From: SIG77 sp045589595 | GTDB lineage: Bacteria > Verrucomicrobiota > Lentisphaeria > Victivallales > UBA1829 | NCBI GenBank assembly: GCA_045589595.1 | Contig: JAZNPK010000035.1 | Location: forward strand, 62,001-126,000 | Length of the DNA stretch: 64,000 nt | Direction of reading: 5' to 3' | Shown: positions 44,748 through 51,970 of the stretch, piece by piece | Layout: each line of letters begins with the position of its first letter | How positions within the stretch are numbered: position 1 is the first letter of the stretch | Notes under the pieces: generated by a model | What the model saw: the letters and a program-made list of their open reading frames with translations, nothing else | Databases searched by the model: none | What the model was told of the DNA's origin: nothing | Made by a program: the position numbers and the translations under genes

Positions 44748-44776
44748 TTGAAAAAAACGCAACGGCACACTATTGT
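44748..44776 (+). promoter_or_regulatory. Putative promoter of nagA
   Basis: TTGAAA (44748-44753) and TATTGT (44771-44776) are spaced 17 nt apart, about 57 nt upstream of the nagA ATG. It diverges from the LysM promoter. Confidence 0.55.
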
Positions 44777-44832
44777 ATGGTTCAAACATCAACCGTAAAT
44801 CAAACAAAAAATAAAGGAAACGAGGCACGAAT

Positions 44833-45984
44833 ATGGCTACTCTGCTCAAAAACTGTCATCTCATCTCCCCCGATGTGGATCTGGACAACGCGGCTGTTCT
44901 GATCGAAGGCGAAAAAATCAAACGCATTTTTGCTCCCGGCGATACTCTGCCTGAAGCAGATACCGTGATCGATCTGGAAGGCGATATGGTCATGCCCGGA
45001 TTCGTGGATGTCCATTGCCACGGCAGAAGCGGTGAAGATTTCTGTGATGCCAACGACAACGCTATCACCACTATGGCGGTCGATAAACTCAAAGAAGGCG
45101 TCACCATGCTGCTGCCCACAACGCTGACGCTTGCCGAAGATACACTGGCAACTGCGCTTCAGACCGCTGCAAATTATGTGAAGTCCGGCGTGAAAGGCTG
45201 TAAGATCCCCGGCGTTCATCTGGAAGGACCCTATATCAACCCCAAATGCCTCGGCGCCCAGAACCCTGACTTTGTCCGCAAGCCCGATATTGATGAAGTC
45301 ATGCGCTTGAATGCCATTTTTCCCGTGAAGAAAGTTTCTTTCGCCATCGAAATGGAAGGCGCTCCGGTTTTTGCATCTGAACTGCTCGCTGAAGGCATCA
45401 CTCCCTCCTGCGTTCACAGTGCCGCTACATTCAAACAGTTCCAGGAAGGCAAAGATCACGGTTTGGTCAACCTGAGTCATTTCTGCAATCAGATGACGGC
45501 GCTTCATCACCGCGATATCGGTCTGGTGGGTGCGGGTCTTTTCTACGATGATGTCTATATCGAATTCATCTGCGATACGCTCCACATCTGCCCCGATATG
45601 ATCCGTCTGGTGTTCCAGCTCAAAGATCTGGATCACATCCAGCTCATTTCCGATGCCATGCGCGCTGCCGGTATGCCCGATGGCGATTATACCCTCGGCG
45701 GTCTCCCGGTCGTCGTCAAAGGCGGCGCTGCCCGTCTTGCCAGCAACGGCGCGCTCGCCGGAAGTACGCTGCAGATCTGCGATGCGCTCAAGAATGTTTA
45801 CGACATCACCGGTTATGATCTGGCGGATCTGGTCCGTACCACTTCCTGGAATCAGGCTCGCGCGCTCGGACTGGAAAATATCGGAAAGATCGCTCCCGGT
45901 TTCTATGCCGATATCGTCGTTCTCGATGGCGATTTCAAAGTCAAAAAGACTTTCGTCAACGGCGAACTGCGCTACTCTGCATAA
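44833..45984 (+). CDS. nagA: N-acetylglucosamine-6-phosphate deacetylase
   Basis: This 383-aa amidohydrolase has FVDVHCHGRSGEDF, HLEGPYINP (metal Glu), two later metal-His blocks (CVHSAATF and LSHFCNQM) and the catalytic Asp in LISDAMRAAG. It removes acetate from N-acetylglucosamine 6-phosphate, feeding nagB and the released acetate pool. The start follows AAAGGAAACG. It has its own promoter and a strong terminator and so seems to be a single-gene unit. A more divergent paralogue lies at 48332. Confidence 0.93.
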   Translation: MATLLKNCHLISPDVDLDNAAVLIEGEKIKRIFAPGDTLPEADTVIDLEGDMVMPGFVDVHCHGRSGEDFCDANDNAITTMAVDKLKEGVTMLLPTTLTLAEDTLATALQTAANYVKSGVKGCKIPGVHLEGPYINPKCLGAQNPDFVRKPDIDEVMRLNAIFPVKKVSFAIEMEGAPVFASELLAEGITPSCVHSAATFKQFQEGKDHGLVNLSHFCNQMTALHHRDIGLVGAGLFYDDVYIEFICDTLHICPDMIRLVFQLKDLDHIQLISDAMRAAGMPDGDYTLGGLPVVVKGGAARLASNGALAGSTLQICDALKNVYDITGYDLADLVRTTSWNQARALGLENIGKIAPGFYADIVVLDGDFKVKKTFVNGELRYSA

Positions 45985-46010
45985 GACTGCGCCCGTTTGC
46001 GGCTTTACTG

Positions 46011-46049
46011 AAAACACCGGATGTGACTGGATCATGTCCGGTGTTTTTT
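46011..46049 (+). terminator. Rho-independent terminator of nagA
   Basis: Arms ACACCGGA and TCCGGTGT enclose a 15-nt loop and are followed by a T-rich run ending at 46049, 26 nt after the nagA stop. Confidence 0.85.
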
Positions 46050-46104
46050 CTTGCACGCATATGCGCAGGCGGAGAAAAAAATGCAAAAAAATCGATCGCC
46101 GGTC

Positions 46105-46133
46105 TTGTAATCTTCTGCGAGTGCGGTTATAGT
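46105..46133 (+). promoter_or_regulatory. Putative promoter of the OLD-like gene
   Basis: TTGTAA (46105-46110) and TATAGT (46128-46133) are spaced 17 nt apart, 31 nt upstream of the ATG. Confidence 0.5.
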
Positions 46134-46164
46134 GTTTTTCAGCAGATGAAAGTGAGGTGGGATC

Positions 46165-47685
46165 ATGACAAAAAGTGTAACGATCCGCAAATTGCGCCGG
46201 ATCAGTGATCTGACATTTGAATTTCCTGAAAATCGCGGTTGTGTTTATCTTCTGACGGGTGCAAACGGTGCCGGTAAATCCACATTGATCTCCGCCCTCG
46301 CGCAGATCGGAAATCCCGGCGCGCTTGATCATTTCTTTCAGCCGAATATCAATTTCAGAGATACGGAAAATATCCTCTCAATCTCGCAGATCTGTTATAA
46401 TGCGGGCGATGATCTGAGTGCGGATTTTTACTTTTCCACTGAACAGAACAAGTGGGTTTGCAAAGGCGACAGCGCCGCCGTTTTTGCCGCGTTCGGTTTC
46501 GCAGAAACACTTTTCGCCGGAGCAAAACCGAAGCGGAAACCGGTCCCGGGCGAACTCTTTGAAACGGGTGATGTCAGACCCGCTGATCCCGAAATCTGCA
46601 AGGCGGCTGCCGAAATTTTTGATGACGATATTTTTCAGCAGCTTTCCGTCATTCAAAGTCCTGTGACCGGCGAAGAGGTTTTTTTGCGTCCGCTGAACAT
46701 TCACGGGAAACAATATTATTTCAGCGAAAATAATTTCAGTGCCGGGGAACGGGCTGTCATAAAATTGTCCGACCAGCTTCTCCGCCTTTCCCGGGGTTCC
46801 CTCGTGCTGATCGATGAAGCGGAAATGGCGCTGCATCCCAAAGCACAAAAACGATTGCTGCTCTACCTGAACAAAGTGGCAGAACGGAAAAATCTTCTGG
46901 TGATCATTTCTACCCAATCCGCCAGTTTGATCAAGATCACCGATCCGCGCAGGATCCTGTTTCTGGATCAGGACGAAACCGTTGGAAAAATGGTCTGCCG
47001 CAGAAATGTTTATCCCGCTGCGATCCTCGGTGAAATGGCGTTTGCGGAAGAGATCCTGCCGGAAACGATCCTGCTGGTGGAAGACGGCGAAGCCGCCATG
47101 CTGCTTGAGGCGATCGTTGCAAAATTGAAATCCGTTATGCCCGGTACCGATTTCCCCTATACAAAAATTCTGCCCGTCGGCGGCTATATGCAGGTGGTGA
47201 TCCTGATGGATAATCTGGAACGGGTGTTTCCGCCTTTTGTACACCGCCGTGCGGTCCTTGACAAAGATGCTGAACACAATATCAGAAGAACTGCCGCCGA
47301 TCCCGGCAGATCACAGCACAGCGTCGTCAGCCGGAATCTGGAACGGATCTATTTCCTCCCGTGCGCCCCCGAACAGGGGGTGATCCGGCTGCTGGAAACA
47401 TCCCCGCGACAACATAATATCCCCCTGCGGAAACTCTTTTCGTCGGATGCTGTCGATCTGATGGATGTGATGCGCGGAAATTATCACTATCGCGAGATCA
47501 CCGGCAGTTCCCGGAGCGATTGCAAAGATAAATTGTCCATTCTCGTTTCCGCGATCGCTTCCATTTCCGGCGAACCCGAATACCTCGTCCGGAAAAAACT
47601 TTATCACTATTACATCGAAAAACATTATAAAAACATAACACGCCTGAAAGAGGAATATTGTCCACTGATCTTCCGCCGTTATTAA
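46165..47685 (+). CDS. OLD-like protein: AAA ATPase with C-terminal TOPRIM-like nuclease domain
   Basis: This 506-aa protein has an ABC-type/SMC-like ATPase N half with Walker A LLTGANGAGKST (near 30-41), signature-like FSAGERAVIKLS and Walker B LVLIDEAEMALHP. The C half contains ILLVEDGEAAMLLEAI, GG and RAVLDKDAEHN, matching the conserved Glu, Gly and DxD of TOPRIM domains in the OLD family. OLD proteins are ATP-regulated nucleases, and many act in anti-phage defence, alone or with partner helicases as in Gabija. No helicase, reverse transcriptase or methylase is adjacent, so this would be a stand-alone (class 1-like) member. It has its own promoter. Confidence 0.8.
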   Translation: MTKSVTIRKLRRISDLTFEFPENRGCVYLLTGANGAGKSTLISALAQIGNPGALDHFFQPNINFRDTENILSISQICYNAGDDLSADFYFSTEQNKWVCKGDSAAVFAAFGFAETLFAGAKPKRKPVPGELFETGDVRPADPEICKAAAEIFDDDIFQQLSVIQSPVTGEEVFLRPLNIHGKQYYFSENNFSAGERAVIKLSDQLLRLSRGSLVLIDEAEMALHPKAQKRLLLYLNKVAERKNLLVIISTQSASLIKITDPRRILFLDQDETVGKMVCRRNVYPAAILGEMAFAEEILPETILLVEDGEAAMLLEAIVAKLKSVMPGTDFPYTKILPVGGYMQVVILMDNLERVFPPFVHRRAVLDKDAEHNIRRTAADPGRSQHSVVSRNLERIYFLPCAPEQGVIRLLETSPRQHNIPLRKLFSSDAVDLMDVMRGNYHYREITGSSRSDCKDKLSILVSAIASISGEPEYLVRKKLYHYYIEKHYKNITRLKEEYCPLIFRRY

Positions 47686-47692
47686 AGCGTTT

Positions 47693-47752
47693 GGTTTCAC
47701 GCTCGGAAACCTCGTCGTGCCCGGGCACGATATGGCACACACTGTATGGAGA
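47693..47752. repeat. Short palindromes and a repeat fragment, locus E
   Basis: GGTTTC/GAAACC (47693-47711) and a perfect 16-bp palindrome TCGTGCCCGGGCACGA (47715-47730) are followed by ATATGGCACACACTG, an edge shared with the mosaic repeats. They lie between the OLD-like gene and the repeat-protein gene and may terminate the first. Confidence 0.6.
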
Positions 47753-47758
47753 ATGGAT

Positions 47759-48325
47759 ATGAAAAAATGGATGTTGCTTTGTGTGATTTTGATTCTGGGC
47801 ATTTCGCTTGAGGCGCAGAGTCGTGTGTGGCGCGGCGGCTATACGAAGTACAGCGGCGATGCGGTGTTTACGGTTCAGGAATCGGGCGGAATATACCGTA
47901 TCTGGCGCGGCGGCTACACGAAGTACAGCGGCGATGCGGTGTTCACCATGCAGGATTCCGGCGGTACGATCCGGGTATGGCGCGGCGGCTACACGAAGTA
48001 CAGCGGCGATGCGGTATTTACAGCATCTTCCGATTCGTCCGGCGTGATGCGTATCTGGCGTGGCGGTCAGACAGGATACAGCGGCAGTGCAACGCTGACG
48101 GGTTCAACGGATTCGTCCGGGATCCTGCGTGTCTGGCGCGGCGGTCTCACCAAATATACCGGTGATGCGCTTTGTGCCGCGCAAATGGACCGGTCCGGTG
48201 TATTGCGGATCTGGCGCGGCGGACACGTTAAATACACCGGTGATGCCATCTTCACTGTGGGGGACGCGGACGAACTGACACGCCGCAGTATCTTTACACT
48301 GGTTGCGATCCTGATGACAGATTGA
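47759..48325 (+). CDS. Exported protein of six tandem WRGG repeats
   Basis: The start is the ATG at 47759, six bases after GGAGA. An earlier in-frame ATG lies in repeat DNA. The 188-aa product has a signal peptide (KKWMLLCVILILGISLEA). Six repeats of 25-26 residues follow, consensus R-(V/I)-WRGG-x-TKYSGDA-x-FT with a Ser/Gly-rich tail, alternating RV and RI. A short C-terminal segment (RRSIFTLVAILMTD) follows. I recognise no family. The regular Trp, Tyr and Gly spacing suggests a beta-solenoid or small propeller in the envelope. Neighbours give no functional clue. Confidence 0.8.
   Translation: MKKWMLLCVILILGISLEAQSRVWRGGYTKYSGDAVFTVQESGGIYRIWRGGYTKYSGDAVFTMQDSGGTIRVWRGGYTKYSGDAVFTASSDSSGVMRIWRGGQTGYSGSATLTGSTDSSGILRVWRGGLTKYTGDALCAAQMDRSGVLRIWRGGHVKYTGDAIFTVGDADELTRRSIFTLVAILMTD
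47822..48280 (+). repeat. Tandem 75/78-bp coding repeat
   Basis: Units are 47822-47896, 47897-47971, 47972-48049, 48050-48127, 48128-48205 and 48206-48280. The first three are nearly identical at the DNA level and the last three diverged, which suggests recent expansion or gene conversion at the 5' end. Confidence 0.92.
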
Positions 48326-48331
48326 GCCCGG

Positions 48332-49504
48332 TCAGACTGCGGTATGATCAAAGACGCAGTTGCCGTTGACAAAGGTCGCTTTGACTGTTTTCCGGTCCTG
48401 ATCCAGCACTGTGATGTCGGCTGCGAGACCTGTCTGAAGGCGTCCTGTCCGGTCGTCAAGATGCAATGCTTTTGCGGGATTGGCGGAGAGTGACAACGTC
48501 GCTTCAGACGGAGAAAAACCGAACCGTTCCGTCATATTGAAGAATGCCAGATTCATGGAAAGGGATGAACCCACGATCGCGTTATCGCTTTCGCGCCGTG
48601 CCAGTTCGCCTTCCCGGATGATGTACCATTCGTTGCCGTCGCAGAATCTGCCGTATTTCAATCCTGCGCCCTGCATGGCGTCGGTGATGGCGATAATGTG
48701 TTCAGCTCCTGCTGCGCGTCTGGCAAGATGTATCAGTTCGGGCGGGACGTGAAGTCCGTCCATAATGATCTCTTTCATCACCCGGTCATCGATCAATGCC
48801 AGATCCGTCAGTGCGGGCTGCCGCACACCGGAATCCGTGGTGGAATCGGCGTAAGCGTCATAGAGATGACAGAATTGTGTCACTCCTGCCGAAACGGCAT
48901 CTTCGTACATGGCTGGCGGACAGGCGGAATGACCTGACGACACGGTGATCCCTCTGGCGTTCAGATCCCGGATCATATCCAGTGCCCCGGGCAGTTCGGG
49001 GGAGATGGTCACGATCTTGACAGTATCCTCCCCGGCGGCAAGAAACGCTTCCATTTCTTCCGGATCGGGCATCCGTATCTGATCGGGAGCCATACCGCCC
49101 CGGAATTCGTAACTCAGATACGGTCCCTCCAGATGAGTTCCCGCGATCTTTGCTCCTGCCGGTTCTTTCCGGGACGCATCCCGGATCACAGTCAGTATCT
49201 GCAGCGTCTTTTCGCGCGGGGCACTGGCGAGAGCCGGGCAAATGGTCGTTACGCCGGTCTCCGGTGCGAATTCTGCCAGTTTTTCAATTTGGTCCGGATT
49301 TTCGGCGCTGTATGCGCCCAGACCGTGAAAATGAACATCGATAAAACCGGCAAGGATCCAATCCGTTCCGGGGCGGACATCGCCGGTTCTTCTGATACGG
49401 GTGATCTGTCCGGCATCCCAACTGATCTCTCCGTAGAAAGTTCCGTCAGGCGTGACAATGTTTCCTGCAAGGCTGCTGCAGTTTTTGAACATGGTTTTAC
49501 TCAT
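48332..49504 (-). CDS. NagA-like amidohydrolase (second paralogue)
   Basis: This 390-aa member of the N-acetylglucosamine-6-phosphate deacetylase family has FIDVHFHGLGAYS, HLEGPYLSYEF, SSGHSACPP (metal His) and the catalytic-Asp block AITDAMQGAGL. The usual THLFNAM motif is changed to CHLYDAYAD, keeping the His but altering the substrate-side residues, so the sugar may differ. The ATG at 49504 overlaps the end of the upstream lipoprotein gene. A TTG at 49507 is also in frame, and no strong ribosome site decides between them. It is convergent with the WRGG-repeat gene, separated by only 6 nt. Confidence 0.85.
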   Translation of the reverse strand: MSKTMFKNCSSLAGNIVTPDGTFYGEISWDAGQITRIRRTGDVRPGTDWILAGFIDVHFHGLGAYSAENPDQIEKLAEFAPETGVTTICPALASAPREKTLQILTVIRDASRKEPAGAKIAGTHLEGPYLSYEFRGGMAPDQIRMPDPEEMEAFLAAGEDTVKIVTISPELPGALDMIRDLNARGITVSSGHSACPPAMYEDAVSAGVTQFCHLYDAYADSTTDSGVRQPALTDLALIDDRVMKEIIMDGLHVPPELIHLARRAAGAEHIIAITDAMQGAGLKYGRFCDGNEWYIIREGELARRESDNAIVGSSLSMNLAFFNMTERFGFSPSEATLSLSANPAKALHLDDRTGRLQTGLAADITVLDQDRKTVKATFVNGNCVFDHTAV

Positions 49505-50123
49505 CAATGGGTGACAGGGTGGAAGATGTGCCGCTTTTGTGTGCCAGTCCCGTTGTGTGGGTCTTGAAGGGGATCAGCAGAACGACCCAGTTCACATATT
49601 TGGAATAGGCATTCAAGCCGGTGATCGTCTCCAGCGGTTTTTCAGTTTTGCCGTCTTTGATCGTCATGTGGAAACGGGCGTGGGCGCTGCGGGTATGCTT
49701 CATCAGCAGCGGGATCTCCGGCACAACGATATTGATATCGGTATCGGGGATCGGAACAGGACAGGTCGGTGACCCGATGAGAAACTTTTCCACATCCGTT
49801 GCCAGAACTCCGCAGAACAACTGGAAGATCACATCCGATTTTGCAGATTCTTTGACAATGATCATGCTGTTTCCGGCACACAGGTGTTCCATGTACGCCA
49901 TGACGAGTTCTTTATGGACCTGGGGTGCCAGATAGCTGTAATCCATATACACTTTTTTGCCGTGGTAGGCGCTGATATCTGCTTTGGAAAGCGCCTCTTC
50001 GATGGCGTCGCAGGTCAATGCCTCTTCCACCGCGGATCTGCCGGTATTGGTCATATGCGGCGCAGAACATGCCGACAACACGACAAGCACTGCAACAAGA
50101 AAAATCGGGAGGAGTTTTTTCAT
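49497..50123 (-). CDS. Hypothetical lipoprotein
   Basis: This 208-aa protein has a lipoprotein signal (MKKLLPIFLVAVLVVLSAC). The mature part has TNTGRSAVEEALTCDAIEEAL then YHGKKVYMDYSYLAPQ and a long beta-rich remainder. This recalls a DUF6655-like group of PVC lipoproteins, but I hold that loosely because it rests on memory of the pattern. It overlaps the NagA-like gene, so the two are co-transcribed, perhaps for sugar capture at the envelope. An AGGAGG-like site (GGGAGGAG) precedes the ATG. Confidence 0.7.
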   Translation of the reverse strand: MKKLLPIFLVAVLVVLSACSAPHMTNTGRSAVEEALTCDAIEEALSKADISAYHGKKVYMDYSYLAPQVHKELVMAYMEHLCAGNSMIIVKESAKSDVIFQLFCGVLATDVEKFLIGSPTCPVPIPDTDINIVVPEIPLLMKHTRSAHARFHMTIKDGKTEKPLETITGLNAYSKYVNWVVLLIPFKTHTTGLAHKSGTSSTLSPIDE

Positions 50124-50154
50124 TATAACACAGTCAGTTCAATTTTTCGATAAA

Positions 50155-50192
50155 ACAAAAAGCGCGGATGGCGAATACACTGCCATCCGCGC
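50155..50192 (-). terminator. Rho-independent terminator of the oad operon
   Basis: On the minus strand an 11-bp perfect stem (arms 50182-50192 and 50162-50172) with a 9-nt loop is followed by a T-rich run (50161-50155), directly after the oadB stop. Confidence 0.9.
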
Positions 50193-50206
50193 AGGATGAT
50201 ACGGGA

Positions 50207-51946
50207 TTACAGACCGCCGCAGAGTTTCAGCAGCACGCCTGCAGCCACAGCGGAACCGATCACGCCGGACACATTGGGGCCCATTGCCTGCATGAGCAGG
50301 AAGTTCTGGCTGTCGTATTCCAGACCCACCTTATTGACCACGCGGGCAGCCATCGGCACAGCGGAGACACCGGCAGCACCGACCAGAGGATTGATCTTTT
50401 CCTTGCTGAAGACGTTCATCAGTTTTGCCATCAGCACGCCGGCGGCAGTACCGATACAGAACGCCACGCAGCCGAGAACCAGAATACCCAGTGTCTGAGC
50501 GCTCAGGAACTGTTCCGCAGAGAGCTTGGAGCCGACCGCGATACCCAGGAAGATGGTCACGATGTTGATGAGAGCGTTCTGGGCGGTATCGCTCAGGCGG
50601 TCAACAACACCGCATTCCTTCATCAGGTTACCGAACATGAGCATACCCATGAGGGGAGCGGCATCCGGCAGCAGGAACGCGCAGAGCAGCGTGATCAGGA
50701 TGGGGAAGCAGACCTTTTCGATCTTGCTGACCTGACGGAGCTGTCCCATCCGGATTTTCTTTTCCGCATCCGTGGTGAGCATCTTCATAATGGGCGGCTG
50801 AATGATCGGCACCAGCGCCATGTAGGAGTATGCCGCCACCGCGATCGCACCCAGCAGAGAGGGGGAAAGGCGGCTGGTCAGGAAGATGGAGGTCGGGCCG
50901 TACGCACCACCGATGATACCGATGGAAGCGGCATCTTTGATATTGAATTCAATACCGGGGATGAAGTTCAGCAGCAGCGCGCCCAGCAGAGCGGAGAAGA
51001 TACCGAACTGTGCAGCACCGCCCAACAGCGCCATCTTGGGGTTGGCGATCATGGGGCCGAAGTCGGTCATGGCACCCACACCCATGAAGATGAGCAGCGG
51101 GAACACGCCGGATTCAATACCCACATTGTAGATCATCCACTGCAGACCGCCGGGCGCACCGATACCCGCCAGCGGAATGTTTGCCAGCAGAGCGCCGAAG
51201 CCGATCGGGAGGAGCAGCAGGGGTTCAAATTCTTTCACGATCGCCAGATAGATCAGCAGGAGAGCCACCATCATCATCAGGACTTTACCGAGACCCAGCA
51301 GCCAGGTTTCGCTGAAGTTGGCGCTGGTCTGGTGAATGATGTCGTAGATTCCCGTGCTGGTCCACAGACCGTAGAGGGCTTCACCCCAGCCGGGAAGGGG
51401 TTCAGGCTGGGAGCCGTTGGGCAGAGAATCGTGATTCACCAGACTGGGCTGGAACTCGGCAATGATGTCGCCGGGCATCAGCGTGGCAGAGGATTCCAGT
51501 CCGTCGCGGACGGAGATGACTTTCGCCGCCTGAGCCATTTTTACTTTGCCTTTGGTGCGTTCCTGCGGCTTGATCGTCATGATCTCGGCGCCGTCATAAT
51601 GTTTGTCACCGGTCTTCAGGGAGCTGGAGTAAACCGTGCCGGGTTCTTTCCACACATACACCAGATACAGATGACCGTTTGCCGGGTTTTCATAGTAATC
51701 GAAAACATCGTCCGCGTTGGAGCGTTCTTCGTTTCGTTTGAGGTTCGCGCAGAGCTTTTTCAGTTCGCAGAGTTTCTGGGGCATTTTCGCCTTTTCTGCA
51801 ACTGCTTCCACATCCGCCTTTGCGTCTGCAACTGCCGCTTTTGTGTCAGCTTTCAGTGCTTCCACATCCACGGTCTTGATTTCTGCAAACACCATTGCCG
51901 TGCAGAACAATGCCGCAACAGCAAGAAGGTTTTTCAGGGATTTCAT
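50207..51946 (-). CDS. oadB: Na+-translocating decarboxylase beta subunit with exported N-terminal extension
   Basis: The last 370 residues or so of this 579-aa protein are a canonical OadB/GcdB membrane subunit (KEFEPLLLLPIGFGALLANIP, GIIGGAYGPTSIFLTSRLSP, GMLMFGNLMKEC, GAAGVSAVPMAARV). This subunit couples decarboxylation of carboxybiotin to Na+ export. Ahead of it lie about 200 extra residues: a signal peptide (MKSLKNLLAVAALFCTAMVFA), an Ala/Lys/Asp-rich helix and a small domain with SVRDGLESSATLMPGDII. I start at 51946 because the in-frame GTG at 51964 is itself part of the GAGGAG ribosome site. It is last in birA-oadG-oadA-oadB. Confidence 0.93.
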   Translation of the reverse strand: MKSLKNLLAVAALFCTAMVFAEIKTVDVEALKADTKAAVADAKADVEAVAEKAKMPQKLCELKKLCANLKRNEERSNADDVFDYYENPANGHLYLVYVWKEPGTVYSSSLKTGDKHYDGAEIMTIKPQERTKGKVKMAQAAKVISVRDGLESSATLMPGDIIAEFQPSLVNHDSLPNGSQPEPLPGWGEALYGLWTSTGIYDIIHQTSANFSETWLLGLGKVLMMMVALLLIYLAIVKEFEPLLLLPIGFGALLANIPLAGIGAPGGLQWMIYNVGIESGVFPLLIFMGVGAMTDFGPMIANPKMALLGGAAQFGIFSALLGALLLNFIPGIEFNIKDAASIGIIGGAYGPTSIFLTSRLSPSLLGAIAVAAYSYMALVPIIQPPIMKMLTTDAEKKIRMGQLRQVSKIEKVCFPILITLLCAFLLPDAAPLMGMLMFGNLMKECGVVDRLSDTAQNALINIVTIFLGIAVGSKLSAEQFLSAQTLGILVLGCVAFCIGTAAGVLMAKLMNVFSKEKINPLVGAAGVSAVPMAARVVNKVGLEYDSQNFLLMQAMGPNVSGVIGSAVAAGVLLKLCGGL

Positions 51947-51970
51947 CGTTTCAGTTCTCCTCACTTGACC

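Noticed and set aside
47822..48280. CRISPR-like array in the WRGG gene
   Set aside because: It is a coding tandem repeat with a signal peptide, a ribosome site and multiples of three throughout.
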